A DNA stretch of 64,000 nucleotides from Microbacterium sp. 3J1 (GCF_001049495.1 NZ_CDWI01000014.1:338727-402726); one strand, 5' to 3'. Counted from the stretch's first letter, positions 44,338-54,124 are shown. Made by a program: numbers and translations. Notes: generated by a model not told the origin, from the letters alone.

Positions 44338-45049
44338 GGTGTGCTCCTCGGAGTCGTTCGATGACCGTGAGTACGGCATCGATGGTCTGGGTGAAATCGA
44401 GTTCGGTCGAGTCGACGACCTCGACGCCTTCGGCGGCGTTCAGGAAGTCGACGACCGTGCTGTCGGAGGCGTCGCGCTTGTGGAGAGCCGCGGCGACCGC
44501 CGCGGCATCCTCTCCGGCGAGTTCCCCCGCCCGGCGCGCGGCGCGCACCTCGGGGGCCGCCGTCAGCAGGATGCGCACGGGCGCATCGGGTGCGACGACG
44601 GTCGTGATGTCCCGCCCTTCGACGACGACGGCCGGATAAGGGGCCTCGGCGACGAGCGACCGGAAGAGTCTGTTGACCTGCTCGCGGACCTCGGCGACGC
44701 GGGCGACGCCGCTCACGGCCCCGGAGACCCGCGGTTCACGGATCGCCTCGGTGACATCGGCGTCGCCGACGCGGACGCTGCGGTCATCGGGATCGAGCCC
44801 CAGCTGCACCGGGAAGTCGGAGGCCGCCGCGATCACGGCATCCGCATCGGCCGTGTCCGCACCGCGCTCGAGCACGTGCCACGCGAGGGCGCGGTAGGCC
44901 GACCCGGTGTCGAGGTAGCCGAAGCCGAGGGCGCGGGCAACCGCCTTGGACACGCTGGACTTGCCGGATCCTGCGGGCCCGTCGATCGCGATGAAGTCGG
45001 GCGTGCGTGCGTCGACGCCCCTGGCCTGAACGGTCGATGAATCAGTCAT
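44330..45049 (-). CDS. cmk: cytidylate kinase
   Basis: A 239-residue kinase that converts (d)CMP to (d)CDP. P-loop [20 protein letters not shown] is followed by [13 protein letters not shown] (CMP site), [16 protein letters not shown], and the LID region RAARRAGE. The ATG 45049 has AGGGA upstream; the longer frame to 45199 is read-through antisense to the tyrA end. It overlaps tyrA by 8 bp and der by 8 bp in one operon. Confidence 0.96.
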   Translation of the reverse strand: MTDSSTVQARGVDARTPDFIAIDGPAGSGKSSVSKAVARALGFGYLDTGSAYRALAWHVLERGADTADADAVIAAASDFPVQLGLDPDDRSVRVGDADVTEAIREPRVSGAVSGVARVAEVREQVNRLFRSLVAEAPYPAVVVEGRDITTVVAPDAPVRILLTAAPEVRAARRAGELAGEDAAAVAAALHKRDASDSTVVDFLNAAEGVEVVDSTELDFTQTIDAVLTVIERLRGAHRG

Positions 45050-46217
45050 TGGTGTTCCCTGCAATCCGCCAGCCGCGTTCCTGGAGCCCCGTGATCGCAC
45101 CGTGGAGCGCGGCAGGGTCGACGCTGATCTCCGCGAGGCCGAACTGCGCGCCCGGCGAGTGCTCGAGGCGGAGATCCTCGACGTTGACGCCGAGCTCACC
45201 GAGCTCTCCGAAGAGCCGCCCGAGCTGACCCGCGGTGTCGTCGACCATCACGACGAGCGACTCGAAACGTCGGTTCTGCCCATGCTTGCCCGGTAGACGT
45301 TCGACGCCGTCGTTGCCGTGTCGGATGGTCTCGGCGACCACGCGACGAGCGCCCGGCGCCTCTGGCGCCCGCAGCGCGTCGGACACCTCGCGCAGATCGT
45401 CGGCGAGAGCATCGAGGATCTCCACCACCGGCTGCGCGTTCGCACCGAGGATCTGCACCCACAGCTCAGGGGCGGATGCGGCGATGCGCGTGGTGTCGCG
45501 GACGCCCTGCCCCGACAGTCGCAACGCGCCCTCGTCGGCGACCGCGAGGCGTGCGGCCAGGAGGCTCGCGACGACCTGTGGAACGTGGGAGGTCAGAGCG
45601 ACGGAGCGGTCGTGCTCCTCGGGCGTCATCTCCAGCGGCATGGCGCCGACGTCGAGCGCGAGAGCCTCGACGAGCGCGAGGTCGGACGCCTTGGTGTCCT
45701 CATCGCGACACACGACCCACGGTCGGCCGATGAACAGGTCGGCGCGGGCGGAGATCGCTCCCCCGCGCTCGCGACCTGCGAGCGGGTGGGACCCGATGTA
45801 GCGTGTGAGGTCGACGCCCCGGTTCTTGAGGGTGCGGAACGGATCTAGCTTCACGCTCGCGACATCGGTCACGACCGCATCCGGGTAGCGCGCGAGCTCG
45901 GCCTCGATGACGTCGGCGGTGACGTCCGGCGGCACGGCGACGACGACGAGCGACGGCGAGTCCGCGTCGTCCGCTGCCCGGCCCGCGCCGTAGTCGACGG
46001 CGAGGCGCAGCTGGGCCGGCGACGTGTCGGAGAGCACCACGTCGACCCCCTTGGCGCGGAGCGCATGCCCGATGCTGGCACCGAGCAGCCCCGCACCGAC
46101 GACGCGGACGGTGCCCGACAGGCGCGGCGCGACGCGCGGCGCGGCGGACGCCGAGGTCTGCACCCCGTCGTCGACGCGTCCGCGCACCCCGCTGGGCGCA
46201 CTCGTCGTGTCGGTCAC
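45042..46217 (-). CDS. tyrA: prephenate dehydrogenase with C-terminal ACT domain
   Basis: A 391-residue NAD(P)-dependent enzyme of tyrosine synthesis. After a variable 30-residue N-terminus come the Rossmann motif [41 protein letters not shown] (substrate His) and [15 protein letters not shown]. The C-terminal ACT-type regulatory domain begins [18 protein letters not shown]. It lies between rluB and cmk, overlapping both by a few bases. Confidence 0.94.
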   Translation of the reverse strand: MTDTTSAPSGVRGRVDDGVQTSASAAPRVAPRLSGTVRVVGAGLLGASIGHALRAKGVDVVLSDTSPAQLRLAVDYGAGRAADDADSPSLVVVAVPPDVTADVIEAELARYPDAVVTDVASVKLDPFRTLKNRGVDLTRYIGSHPLAGRERGGAISARADLFIGRPWVVCRDEDTKASDLALVEALALDVGAMPLEMTPEEHDRSVALTSHVPQVVASLLAARLAVADEGALRLSGQGVRDTTRIAASAPELWVQILGANAQPVVEILDALADDLREVSDALRAPEAPGARRVVAETIRHGNDGVERLPGKHGQNRRFESLVVMVDDTAGQLGRLFGELGELGVNVEDLRLEHSPGAQFGLAEISVDPAALHGAITGLQERGWRIAGNTND

Positions 46218-47020
46218 TCGTTCTCCTGCTGCTCGCCTGGCGCCTCGGCGACACCGGAATCACGGCGCGCGAGAGTAAGCAGCGCACCGAGTTCGATTTT
46301 ACTCAGTTCCCGCGAGCGCCCGGCAGGGAGGGTTCCCAGGTGGAGCGGGCCGAACTGACGTCGAACGAGTTCGGTGACCGGGTGGCCGACGGCGGCCATC
46401 ATCCGACGGACGATGCGGTTGCGTCCGGAGTGCAGGGTCAGCTCGACGAGACTCGTTCCGCGCGAGGTGTCGAGCAGCCGGGCCTTGTCCGCCGCGATGG
46501 GTCCGTCCTCGAGCTCGATGCCCTTCGTGAGCTTCGCGATCGTCTGCGCGGTGACCGTGCCCTCCACCTTGGCGATGTACACCTTGGTGACACCGAACGA
46601 CGGGTGCGCGAGCACGTGGGCGAGCTCGCCGTCGTTCGTGAGCACGAGCAGGCCGCTGGTCTCGGCATCCAGCCGGCCGACGTTGTAGAGCCGCTCGTCG
46701 TACTCGTCGGTGAAGCGGCGCAGGTCGGGGCGGCCGCTCTCGTCGCGCATGCTGCTGACCACGCCGGTGGGCTTGTTGAGCATGACGTACCGCTTCGAGA
46801 CGTCGAGCTGCACGGCCGTGCCGTCCACGTCGACGAGGTCCGTCTCGGGATCGATGCGGCGACCCAGCTCGGTCACCGTCTCACCGTTGACGCGGATGCG
46901 TCCCTCGACGATGTACTGCTCGACGACGCGACGCGATGCGACCCCGGCGGCGGCGAGCACCTTCTGCAGCCGCACGCCCTCGGGCTGAGCGGCCGAGTCG
47001 TCGGATTCGTGGATGTTCAT
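46214..47020 (-). CDS. rluB: 23S rRNA pseudouridine synthase RluB family
   Basis: A 268-residue enzyme with an N-terminal S4 domain (VRLQKVLAAAGVASRRVVEQYIVEGRIRVNGE) and an RsuA-type catalytic domain with GRLDAETSGLLVLTNDG (catalytic Asp) and HSGRNRIVRRMMAAVGHPV. It modifies a uridine of 23S rRNA, by homology the RluB site. It overlaps scpB by 4 nt. Confidence 0.95.
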   Translation of the reverse strand: MNIHESDDSAAQPEGVRLQKVLAAAGVASRRVVEQYIVEGRIRVNGETVTELGRRIDPETDLVDVDGTAVQLDVSKRYVMLNKPTGVVSSMRDESGRPDLRRFTDEYDERLYNVGRLDAETSGLLVLTNDGELAHVLAHPSFGVTKVYIAKVEGTVTAQTIAKLTKGIELEDGPIAADKARLLDTSRGTSLVELTLHSGRNRIVRRMMAAVGHPVTELVRRQFGPLHLGTLPAGRSRELSKIELGALLTLARRDSGVAEAPGEQQENE

Positions 47021-47619
47021 CGGATGGTCCCTTCGTCGAACCCGTCTGCACCGTCGTCCAGCAGCGGCGAGATCGGCGGCAGCTCGTCGAGCGAGTTGAT
47101 GCCGAGATGCTGCAGGAGGGCATCCGTGGTTCCGTAGTTGATGGCGCCGGTCTCCGAATCGGCGAAGAGCTCGGTGATGAGACCGCGTGCGAGGAGTGTC
47201 CGCACCACGGAGTCGACGTTCACGGCCCTGATCGAGGCGACCTGGCTGCGGGTCACCGGCTGCTTGTAGGCGATCACCGCGAGGGTCTCCAGGGCTGCCT
47301 GAGAGAGCCTGGCAGGTGCCTGGCCGCCCACGAACTCGGCGACCAGGTCGTCGTGGTCGTCGCGCACGTAGAGCCGCCAGCCGCCGCCGACCTCGCGGAG
47401 CTCGAACCCCCTGCGCGGCCCGCGGCCCCGGCCGTCGTAGTCGTCGACGAGCGTCTCGATCGCCTGCCGGACGGCAGGGACGGGCGAACCCACTGCGGCG
47501 GCGAGGGCGACGAGTCCGATCGGCTCGTCGATGATGAGCAGGATCGCCTCGATCCGCTCGGTGAGAGGCGTGCCGCGCTCGGTGTGCTCGGCCGCGGTTC
47601 CGATCGCGTCATCGGTCAT
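47017..47619 (-). CDS. scpB: segregation and condensation protein B
   Basis: A 200-residue tandem winged-helix protein of the SMC-ScpAB condensin. Characteristic blocks are RIEAILLIIDEPIGLVALA near the N-terminus and LSQAALETLAVIAYKQPVTRSQVASIRAVNVDSVVRTLLARGLI in the second winged helix. It is encoded directly after scpA (11-bp overlap). Confidence 0.95.
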   Translation of the reverse strand: MTDDAIGTAAEHTERGTPLTERIEAILLIIDEPIGLVALAAAVGSPVPAVRQAIETLVDDYDGRGRGPRRGFELREVGGGWRLYVRDDHDDLVAEFVGGQAPARLSQAALETLAVIAYKQPVTRSQVASIRAVNVDSVVRTLLARGLITELFADSETGAINYGTTDALLQHLGINSLDELPPISPLLDDGADGFDEGTIR

Positions 47620-48454
47620 AGTCGGCTCCCAGGGTCGCCAGCGTCTCGTCCGACCAGGAGTCGGCGGCCCAGCGCAGTGTCAGCTCGCCGAGCGGTTCCA
47701 GTTGTTCGAAGGACAGCGCCGCATGCCGGTACAGCTCCAGCACGGAGATGAACCGCGCCACGACGATGCCGGGTTCCCGGACGCCGGCGACGAGCTCGCG
47801 GAAGCTCACCGATTCCGCACCGCGAAGCAGTGTGACGACGATGGCCGCCTGCTCGCGGATGCTGACGAGCGGCGCATGCAGATGGTCGAGGCCGACGTGC
47901 GGGATCTCCTTCGGCGCGAACGCCAGCAGCGCCAGGGCTGCGAAATCGTCGATGCTGAGCGACCAGACGAGCTCGGGAGTCTTCTTGCGGTGCTTCTCAT
48001 CGAGCCGCACGGCGCGGACATGGCGTCGGTCCTCGCGCTGCAGGCAGCGCGCGAACCAGGCCGACACCTCCTTGAACGCCCGATACTGCAGCAGCCGCGC
48101 GAACAGGAGGTCCCGCGCCTCGAGGAGGGCCACGGCCTCGGCATCCACCAGCTCGCCCTGCGGGAGCAGCCCCGCCACCTTCATGTCCAGCAGCGTCGCG
48201 GCGACGACGAGGAACTCCGATGCCTGATCGAGCTCCTCATCGGCGTCGAGCTCTCTGAGGTAGGCGATGAACTCGTTCGTGACAGCGCTGAGCGACACCT
48301 CGGTGATGTCCATCTCGTGCTTCGAGATGAGGTTCAGCAGCAGGTCGAAGGGGCCGTCGAAGTTCGCCAGGGAGACGCGGAAGCCGGCGTCATCGACCGT
48401 GGGATCGACGGCCTCAGCCGCCTCGGCAATGCTTTCGTCAGGCGACGGCGCCAC
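47609..48454 (-). CDS. scpA: segregation and condensation protein A
   Basis: A 281-residue kleisin. The SMC-binding N-terminus is VSLANFDGPFDLLLNLISKHEMDITEVSL. The middle has LVVAATLLDMKVAGLLP and the C-terminal winged helix FISVLELYRHAALSFEQLEPLGELTLRW. GTG 48454 is chosen because the longer frame to 48547 lies wholly inside parA. It overlaps parA by 17 bp. Confidence 0.94.
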   Translation of the reverse strand: MAPSPDESIAEAAEAVDPTVDDAGFRVSLANFDGPFDLLLNLISKHEMDITEVSLSAVTNEFIAYLRELDADEELDQASEFLVVAATLLDMKVAGLLPQGELVDAEAVALLEARDLLFARLLQYRAFKEVSAWFARCLQREDRRHVRAVRLDEKHRKKTPELVWSLSIDDFAALALLAFAPKEIPHVGLDHLHAPLVSIREQAAIVVTLLRGAESVSFRELVAGVREPGIVVARFISVLELYRHAALSFEQLEPLGELTLRWAADSWSDETLATLGADYDR

Positions 48455-49328
48455 GGGCGACCAGCTCCCGCGCGAGCCGCAGATAGGCCTGTGCGGCAGC
48501 GTGCTCGGGAGCGAACTCGGTGATGGGCACACCGGACACCGACGCATCCGGGAACTTCACGGTGCGGCCGATCACGGTCTCGAGCACGTCGTCGCCGAAG
48601 GCCTCGACGACGCGTTCGAGGACCTCACGCGAGTGCAGCGTGCGCGGGTCGTACATCGTGGCCAGCAGGCCGTCCATCGTGATGGAGGGATTGAGGCGGT
48701 CGCGGACCTTGTCGATCGTCTCGATGAGCAGCGCCACGCCACGGAGGGCGAAGAACTCGCACTCGAGCGGGATGATGACGCCGTGCGCGGCGGTCAGGGC
48801 GTTCACCGTCAGCAGGCCGAGCGAGGGCTGGCAGTCGATGAGGATGACGTCGTACTCCCCGGCGACCTGGCGGAGGACGCGGGCGAGGATCGTCTCGCGG
48901 GCGACCTCGTTGACGAGGTGCACCTCCGCGGCGGAGAGGTCGATGTTCGCCGGCATCACGTCGAGGCCCTCGACACCCGAATGCACGATCGCGTCGTGCG
49001 CGTCGCGCTTGGTGTCGAGCAGGAGGTCGTAGATGGTGGGCACGTCGTGGGTCTGGATGCCGAGGCCGGCCGACAGTGCACCCTGCGGGTCGAAGTCGAC
49101 GGCGAGCACCTTGCGGCCGTATTCGGCCAATGCGGCGGCCAGGTTGATCGACGTCGTCGTCTTGCCGACCCCGCCCTTCTGGTTGCACAGCGCGATGATG
49201 CGCGCGGGCCCATGGGATGCGAGAGGTGCCGGAGTCGGGAACCCGTGGTAGGGGCGACCGGTCGGTCCGAGGGGTTTCTCGTCGGCCTTCTGTGCCTTCG
49301 CCCTGGACTTCGCCGCTTTCTCAGCCAC
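48438..49328 (-). CDS. parA: ParA/Soj ATPase of the scpAB operon
   Basis: A 296-residue ParA. A Lys/Ala-rich N-terminal tail of about 40 residues precedes [51 protein letters not shown] and LATMYDPRTLHSREVLERV. It matches the orphan ParA (Rv1708 type) upstream of scpA in many actinobacteria, distinct from the oriC-linked ParAB pair. The start GTG 49328 has GGAG 5 nt upstream, and a TACAAT -10 lies at minus strand 49363-49358. Confidence 0.94.
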   Translation of the reverse strand: MAEKAAKSRAKAQKADEKPLGPTGRPYHGFPTPAPLASHGPARIIALCNQKGGVGKTTTSINLAAALAEYGRKVLAVDFDPQGALSAGLGIQTHDVPTIYDLLLDTKRDAHDAIVHSGVEGLDVMPANIDLSAAEVHLVNEVARETILARVLRQVAGEYDVILIDCQPSLGLLTVNALTAAHGVIIPLECEFFALRGVALLIETIDKVRDRLNPSITMDGLLATMYDPRTLHSREVLERVVEAFGDDVLETVIGRTVKFPDASVSGVPITEFAPEHAAAQAYLRLARELVARGAVA

Positions 49329-49357
49329 CGCTTCTCCTGCTCCTTCGTGCTTGCTCG

Positions 49358-49363
49358 ATTGTA
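49358..49363 (-). promoter_or_regulatory. -10 box TACAAT of the parA-scpAB-rluB-tyrA-cmk-der operon
   Basis: TACAAT on the minus strand lies 29 nt before GTG 49328, leaving a leader of about 22 nt that contains GAAGGAGCAGGAG. Between here and the permease stop at 49449 are only GC-rich inverted repeats (around 49407-49418) and no gene. Confidence 0.5.
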
Positions 49364-49448
49364 GCGGCAGGCCCGTGGCCGAGCGGCCCGGCGCGCGGCG
49401 CGAGCCCCGCATGCGGGCGGTGCGCGACCGCAGGCCGGGCGTGTCAGG

Positions 49449-50765
49449 TCATGCGCCCCGCAGTGCGGCGACGGGCTCGATGCGCGCCGCACGACGTGCC
49501 GGGTACCATCCGGAGCCCCACCCGACGATCGCGCCGAGCACCGCACCCGCGACGGCGACGAGCGGATCCGTGACCGGGGTCCACCCCTGCACGACCGCCA
49601 CCACGATCACCGCGAGCACTCCCACGGCGGAGCCGATCAGGCCCCCGATGAAGCCGATCACGATGGACTCCACCGTGAACTGGGCGCCGATCTGCCGACG
49701 GGTCGCACCGAGAGCGCGACGGAGTCCGATCTCGCCGACGCGCTCCATGACGGACAGCAGCGTGACGTTCGCGATGCCGAGGCCTCCGGCGAGCAGCGCG
49801 ATCACTCCGAGGATCAGGAAGACGACGTTGACGTCTGCCTGCACGCTCTGACTCAGGTCGGACGACCCCGACGGCGCCCGCGCCTCGAGTGTGTCGGGCT
49901 CATCGGGCTGGAGAGCGATCACCGCCTGCTCGGCGACCTGCGGACCCGCCCCCACGAGAATGCGGATGTCGAGCTCCGAGGGAGCGAGGAGCCCGAAGTC
50001 CGCCCGCGCCGACCCGGTGGGGACGATCACGGCATCCAGCAGCTCACTGCGCCGCTCCATCCCGTCGACGATGCCGATCACCGCATACGCGACGCCGGCG
50101 ATGAACACCGACGGCTGGGAGTCGACGCGGTTGATGCCCATGCGCTCGGCGGCGCGCTGCCCGAGCACCGCCACCCGGTCGGCGCGCGAGTCGTGACCGG
50201 CATCGAACACGCGGCCCGCCACGAGCGTGCCCTCCGTCGTGTCGAGGAGGTCGGACGATGCGCTGAACAGCCGGGGCGAAGCGACGGACGCGGCTGACGG
50301 GTCGTTCACGGGGACGGCGGTGATCGTCTCGCCGTCAGCCAGCACGACCTCCCCGAGAAGGGTCGCGCTCTCGACACCCGCGAGGCGCGCCACTCTCTCC
50401 GGCGCGTCCCACGGCAGTCGCCCGGCGGCGACGCTCGAGTTCTGCGCACCGGACTGCGCGGTCGCCGCGGACACGACCACGCGCGTCGCCGCGGCGCCGT
50501 CGAACTGGCTGGCGATCTGGGCGGCGGCCGTCTGGGCGAACCCGATGGTGGCCACGAGCGAGGCGATCCCGAGGACCGTGCCGAGGATCGTCATGACGAG
50601 TCGCGCAGGCCGGGAGCCGATATCGGACGTGGCCTCCGCGACGAGGTCCTGGAAGGTGAAGCGATCTGCGTGGGCGATCGCCGGCACGAGCGGGGTCGCC
50701 GCCGCATCCGATGTCTGTTCGTCCGACTTCCGCCGCAGACGCGGGCGCGGGAGCGTCAGGCGCAT
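49449..50765 (-). CDS. FtsX/MacB-like ABC permease (cluster 2)
   Basis: A 438-residue permease. One N-terminal helix (ARLVMTILGTVLGIASLVATIGF), a large extracellular MacB_PCD domain, then three C-terminal helices starting VNVVFLILGVIALLAGGLGIANVTLLSV, with the coupling motif ERVGEIGLRRALGATRRQIGAQF between them. It ends ARRAARIEPVAALRGA, a typical MacB tail. It is the last gene of cluster 2; the ATG overlaps the ATPase stop by one base (TGATG), with GTG 50768 also possible. Confidence 0.92.
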   Translation of the reverse strand: MRLTLPRPRLRRKSDEQTSDAAATPLVPAIAHADRFTFQDLVAEATSDIGSRPARLVMTILGTVLGIASLVATIGFAQTAAAQIASQFDGAAATRVVVSAATAQSGAQNSSVAAGRLPWDAPERVARLAGVESATLLGEVVLADGETITAVPVNDPSAASVASPRLFSASSDLLDTTEGTLVAGRVFDAGHDSRADRVAVLGQRAAERMGINRVDSQPSVFIAGVAYAVIGIVDGMERRSELLDAVIVPTGSARADFGLLAPSELDIRILVGAGPQVAEQAVIALQPDEPDTLEARAPSGSSDLSQSVQADVNVVFLILGVIALLAGGLGIANVTLLSVMERVGEIGLRRALGATRRQIGAQFTVESIVIGFIGGLIGSAVGVLAVIVVAVVQGWTPVTDPLVAVAGAVLGAIVGWGSGWYPARRAARIEPVAALRGA

Positions 50766-51451
50766 CACAGCTCGCTCAATCGGCCGTCGGAGATGCGGAT
50801 GCGCCGGCGCGCTCGCCGTGCCACGCCGTCGTCGTGGGTGATCACGATGAGGGTGAGGCCGTCGTCGTTGAGCTCCTCGAACAGCGACATCACCTCACCC
50901 GAGGTGGTCTGGTCGAGGTTGCCCGTCGGTTCGTCGGCGAGCAGCATCTTCGGGCCGCTCACCACCGCACGGGCGACCGCGACCCGCTGCCGCTCGCCGC
51001 CCGAGAGCGATCCGGGAAGGAAGTCGATGCGATGCGAGAGCCCCACCCGCGACAGCGCGTCCCGAGCACGGGACTCCCGCTCGCGCCGAGGCACGCCGCT
51101 GTAGAGCATCGGCATCAGCACATTGTCGAGGACGCTGCGCCGCGGCAGCAGATGGAACGACTGGAACACGAACCCGATGAATCGCGCCCGCGCGGCCGCG
51201 CGGTCGTCGTCGGAGAGGTCGCCCGTCAGCGATCCGGCCAGCCGATACTCTCCGACGCTCGGACGATCGAGGAGGCCCAGGATGTTCAGCATCGTCGACT
51301 TGCCCGAGCCGCTGGGACCGACGATCGAGAGGTAGTCCCCCGGGGCGACCGACAGCGTGGCGCCCTTGAGGGCCTGCACCTCGGGAGGACCGGGAAAGGA
51401 GCGCGTGATGTCGCGCAGCTCGACGAGTGGAGCGGCCTCCGCGGAGGTCAC
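50765..51451 (-). CDS. MacB/LolD-like ABC ATPase (cluster 2)
   Basis: A 228-residue ATPase with Walker A GPSGSGKSTMLN, Q-loop FQSFHL, signature LSGGERQRVAVARA, Walker B MLLADEPTGNLD and switch ITHDD. It is clearly the counterpart of residues 1-225 of the cluster 1 fusion (both have SVGLN/SVLDNVL-type helical regions and DEPTGNLD). The start GTG overlaps the fusion-protein stop (GTGA). Confidence 0.95.
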   Translation of the reverse strand: MTSAEAAPLVELRDITRSFPGPPEVQALKGATLSVAPGDYLSIVGPSGSGKSTMLNILGLLDRPSVGEYRLAGSLTGDLSDDDRAAARARFIGFVFQSFHLLPRRSVLDNVLMPMLYSGVPRRERESRARDALSRVGLSHRIDFLPGSLSGGERQRVAVARAVVSGPKMLLADEPTGNLDQTTSGEVMSLFEELNDDGLTLIVITHDDGVARRARRRIRISDGRLSEL

Positions 51452-53010
51452 TCGCCCACCACCACGAGATCGTCCTCCTCCAGCTCGCCCTCGATCGGCG
51501 TGACCTCCACGGCGCCCTTGGCGGCGAGCCCGGTCTGCACGACGACCATGCGGGTCTTCGCATCCTCGCCGTCGCGCGGATCCGAGTCCACGACCTCGAC
51601 GCGCGACTCGCCGCCCGGGCCGGCGGTCAGCGCAGCGAGCGGAACCGAGAGCACGTCGCCGTCGGTCGCGCCCACGGCGATGCCCACACGCACATTGCTG
51701 CCCTGCAGCTGCGCGATCTGCTCGGGGGTGAGCGGGTCGGGCTCCAACAGCACGTCCCAGCGGGCCTTGGTGTCCTTGCCCGGCGTGAGCTCCGAGATCA
51801 CCGCGCGGTGCTCGGTGCCGTCCGGCAGCTCGAACGTGGCCGCGGCTCCGATCTCCAGCAGGCGCGCGTCGGCTTCCGCCGCGGCACCGGTGAGGCGCAC
51901 GGTCGCACCGGAGACGGTCATGACCGGGCCCGAGATCGCCGTGCCTCGCTTGACGTCCACGGCATCCACCCGGCGAGGGAGCTCCGTGAGGAAGAGCACC
52001 TCGCTCGACGGCAGATACGGCAGCACGCTCTGTCTGGCGCTCTCCAGCGCCTCAGCGGCGGAGTCGACCTGCGCGCGGGCGGCGTCGAGTGCCGCCCGCT
52101 CGGCCCCCGTGTTCTTCGCTGCCCAGAGCTGATCGCGTTCGAGACGTGCTGTCTGCAGATCCCACTCCGCCTGCTGGACGTTCGTGCCCTCGACGCCGTT
52201 GCGCGCATCGGCCAGCGCCTGCTCCGCCTGCGCGACGCGCACGTCCGCCTGCCAGCCCTCGAGCGCCGTCGGACCGGCGCCGGCGGCGGTCAGCGCCTGC
52301 TGCGCCTGCGCCACACCGCTCTCCGCGGATCGCACCCCCTCCTCCGCAGAGCGGACGGCATCGGCGGCTCCTTCTTCGGGAGCGGGCAGCGGATAGCCCG
52401 CTTGCGCGTAGAGCTGGCCGAGACCGTCGGCCGTCGCCTGATCGAATCGGTCGGATGCCACATCGCCGGCATCGATGCCCACGCTGACGAGCGCCTGCTT
52501 GAGCTGCAGCACGTCCGGCCCCGAGACGCCCATGCGCAGAGTCCGGTATGCGGGCAGCTCGCCGGGGAGCACGATGACGGGGCGCCCCTCGACCTCGAGA
52601 GCGATAGACAGCGGGTTGAGCGTCGCCCCGAGCTCGGGCACCGCCCCGGTGACGACGCTGCCGCCCCCGGTGGTGTCGATCGTGACCTCGACGGCATCGG
52701 CGTACCCGACGTCGGCACGCAGGGTCACGTCGTTGCTCAGCGCGCCGAACTCGACGGGCACCGTGACGAGCCCGGGCTCCGGGGTGTCGCTCGCCTGCGC
52801 CGGGGAGATGAGGAATCGGCCGACCAGGAGACCGATGACCAGACTCGCGACCGCGCACAGCGCGACGATCCAGAGCGTCCGGTTGCCGCGCACGATCCGA
52901 CCCCAGCCGCTCACGCGCGACGTGTCGACCTCGTCCGGACCGTCGGCGTCGACGGCATCCGGAGCCAGCTCTGCGGGGAGTTCTGTCGTGAAGGTGTCGT
53001 CGTCCTTCAT
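51448..53010 (-). CDS. HlyD/MacA-like membrane fusion protein with peptidoglycan-binding module and coiled coil (cluster 2)
   Basis: A 520-residue protein. An acidic cytoplasmic tail leads to a transmembrane helix (TLWIVALCAVASLVIGLLVGRFL, about residues 45-67), barrel-like strands, an inserted PG_binding_1-like module (GVSGPDVLQLKQALVSVGID), a long alpha-helical hairpin rich in Ala/Glu/Gln (about residues 213-330, RSAEEGVRSAESGVAQAQQAL onward) and the MFP C-terminal barrel. It is larger than its cluster 1 relative because of the coiled coil. It probably bridges the ABC exporter to the wall. Confidence 0.9.
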   Translation of the reverse strand: MKDDDTFTTELPAELAPDAVDADGPDEVDTSRVSGWGRIVRGNRTLWIVALCAVASLVIGLLVGRFLISPAQASDTPEPGLVTVPVEFGALSNDVTLRADVGYADAVEVTIDTTGGGSVVTGAVPELGATLNPLSIALEVEGRPVIVLPGELPAYRTLRMGVSGPDVLQLKQALVSVGIDAGDVASDRFDQATADGLGQLYAQAGYPLPAPEEGAADAVRSAEEGVRSAESGVAQAQQALTAAGAGPTALEGWQADVRVAQAEQALADARNGVEGTNVQQAEWDLQTARLERDQLWAAKNTGAERAALDAARAQVDSAAEALESARQSVLPYLPSSEVLFLTELPRRVDAVDVKRGTAISGPVMTVSGATVRLTGAAAEADARLLEIGAAATFELPDGTEHRAVISELTPGKDTKARWDVLLEPDPLTPEQIAQLQGSNVRVGIAVGATDGDVLSVPLAALTAGPGGESRVEVVDSDPRDGEDAKTRMVVVQTGLAAKGAVEVTPIEGELEEDDLVVVGE

Positions 53011-53011
53011 G

Positions 53012-54028
53012 TCAGCTGTTCTGCTCTGCGGCAGCTTTGAACGCCTCGAGATCGGTCTTGTTCTCGGCGATGAACTTCTCCTCCAGCGCGAACTGGATCT
53101 CGAGCGCCTTCTTCGTGTACGAGGTCTCGGTGCGGCATCCCAGGTCGACGATCGCCAGCTCGATCTCGCGCTCGCCGAGCGCCTTCATCTCAGGGCTCGT
53201 GCTGGGGTCCTCGAAATCGGCGGCTTCCGGATCGACGTCGGTGGTCCCGTCGCCGTAGACCGCATCGTAGAGCGCGGTCTGCTCGTCGGAGATCGACTGC
53301 TGCGCCTCGGACTGCGTCGCGAAGCCCGGCTCGCCGCCGTCATCCATGCATGCCGCCCACGCCGCGTTGAGCTCGGTAAACTCCGGAGCCTTCTGCATCG
53401 AGGTCCACAGCTCGTCCATCTTCGTGCGGAGGTCGGCGAACTCCTCCGCCTGCCAGGGGTCCTCGCCCTGCAGCTCGTGCTGTGCCCAGCCCTGGCAGCC
53501 CGCGTCCTCCCATCTGTACTCGTAGCTGCCGTCCTCTGCGAGCTCGTCCTCCTCCGGCGGCACCCCGTACGCGGTCTCGTAGAACGCGGTCTGCTCGGAC
53601 TCGGAGAGCGATTCGAGGTACTCGGAGTTCGGATCGACGTACTCCTCCGAGGGCTGCTCCTCGGCCATGTCGTTGTACGGGTTGTTGACGATCCCGTAGC
53701 CGTACTTCTCGACCCACTCCTTCTCGTCCGGCTCCCACGGCACCTCGTCGTCGGAGTAGACGATCCCGCCGCTCTGCGGGTTCGGCGTGTACTCGAAGCC
53801 CTCTTCCGCCATGCACTCCGCCATCAGCTCCTCCTGCTGGCGCTGCTGCTCGTCGAACTGCTTCTGCTGCTCCTCCTGCGAGAGATCGCCGCCGTACGCC
53901 GATGACAGATACTTCGTCAGCGGGGAGTCCTCGTAGTCGAGGTCAGCATCGCCGGAACCGGAACAGCCGGCCAGCACGAGGGCCAGTGCGGCTGCTGCGC
54001 AGACCGCAAGAGGACCGGTGGAACGCAT
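53012..54028 (-). CDS. lipoprotein with four conserved Cys (cluster 2 paralogue)
   Basis: A 338-residue lipoprotein with lipobox LVLAGC (Cys22). A very acidic, Gln/Glu-rich segment (QEEQQKQFDEQQRQQEE) precedes Cys72 (AECMAEEGFEY), a YGY at 109-111, Cys178 (DAGCQGW), Cys227 (AWAACMDDG) and Cys298 (LGCRTETSY). Order and motif context match the 38654-39553 protein. The ATG 54028 has AAGGAG 6 nt upstream; a TTG-started extension to 54112 runs through the promoter. It leads the cluster 2 operon and precedes the fusion protein by one base. Function unknown. Confidence 0.85.
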   Translation of the reverse strand: MRSTGPLAVCAAAALALVLAGCSGSGDADLDYEDSPLTKYLSSAYGGDLSQEEQQKQFDEQQRQQEELMAECMAEEGFEYTPNPQSGGIVYSDDEVPWEPDEKEWVEKYGYGIVNNPYNDMAEEQPSEEYVDPNSEYLESLSESEQTAFYETAYGVPPEEDELAEDGSYEYRWEDAGCQGWAQHELQGEDPWQAEEFADLRTKMDELWTSMQKAPEFTELNAAWAACMDDGGEPGFATQSEAQQSISDEQTALYDAVYGDGTTDVDPEAADFEDPSTSPEMKALGEREIELAIVDLGCRTETSYTKKALEIQFALEEKFIAENKTDLEAFKAAAEQNS

Positions 54029-54075
54029 GTCGTACTCCTTCGTCGCCGACGCCCAGAAGTCAGCTGTCCCGAGTA

Positions 54076-54124
54076 ACAGTAGACGGGCGCGCCAGATCTT
54101 CGCGTCCCCCAAATGGCCGACGCG
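54076..54124 (-). promoter_or_regulatory. cluster 2 promoter with dyad box B
   Basis: On the minus strand a dyad CGCGTC...GACGCG (54124-54101) contains core GTCGGCCATTTGGGGGAC, and TACTGT (54081-54076) follows as a -10. The core shares 17 of 18 bases with the box at 30490-30511. The spacing fits an upstream activator site (inference). Confidence 0.45.

Noticed and set aside
54029..54112. TTG-started N-terminal extension of the cluster 2 lipoprotein
   Set aside because: It would read through the -10 box and destroy the signal peptide; ATG 54028 has a strong ribosome binding site and lipobox at the right distance.
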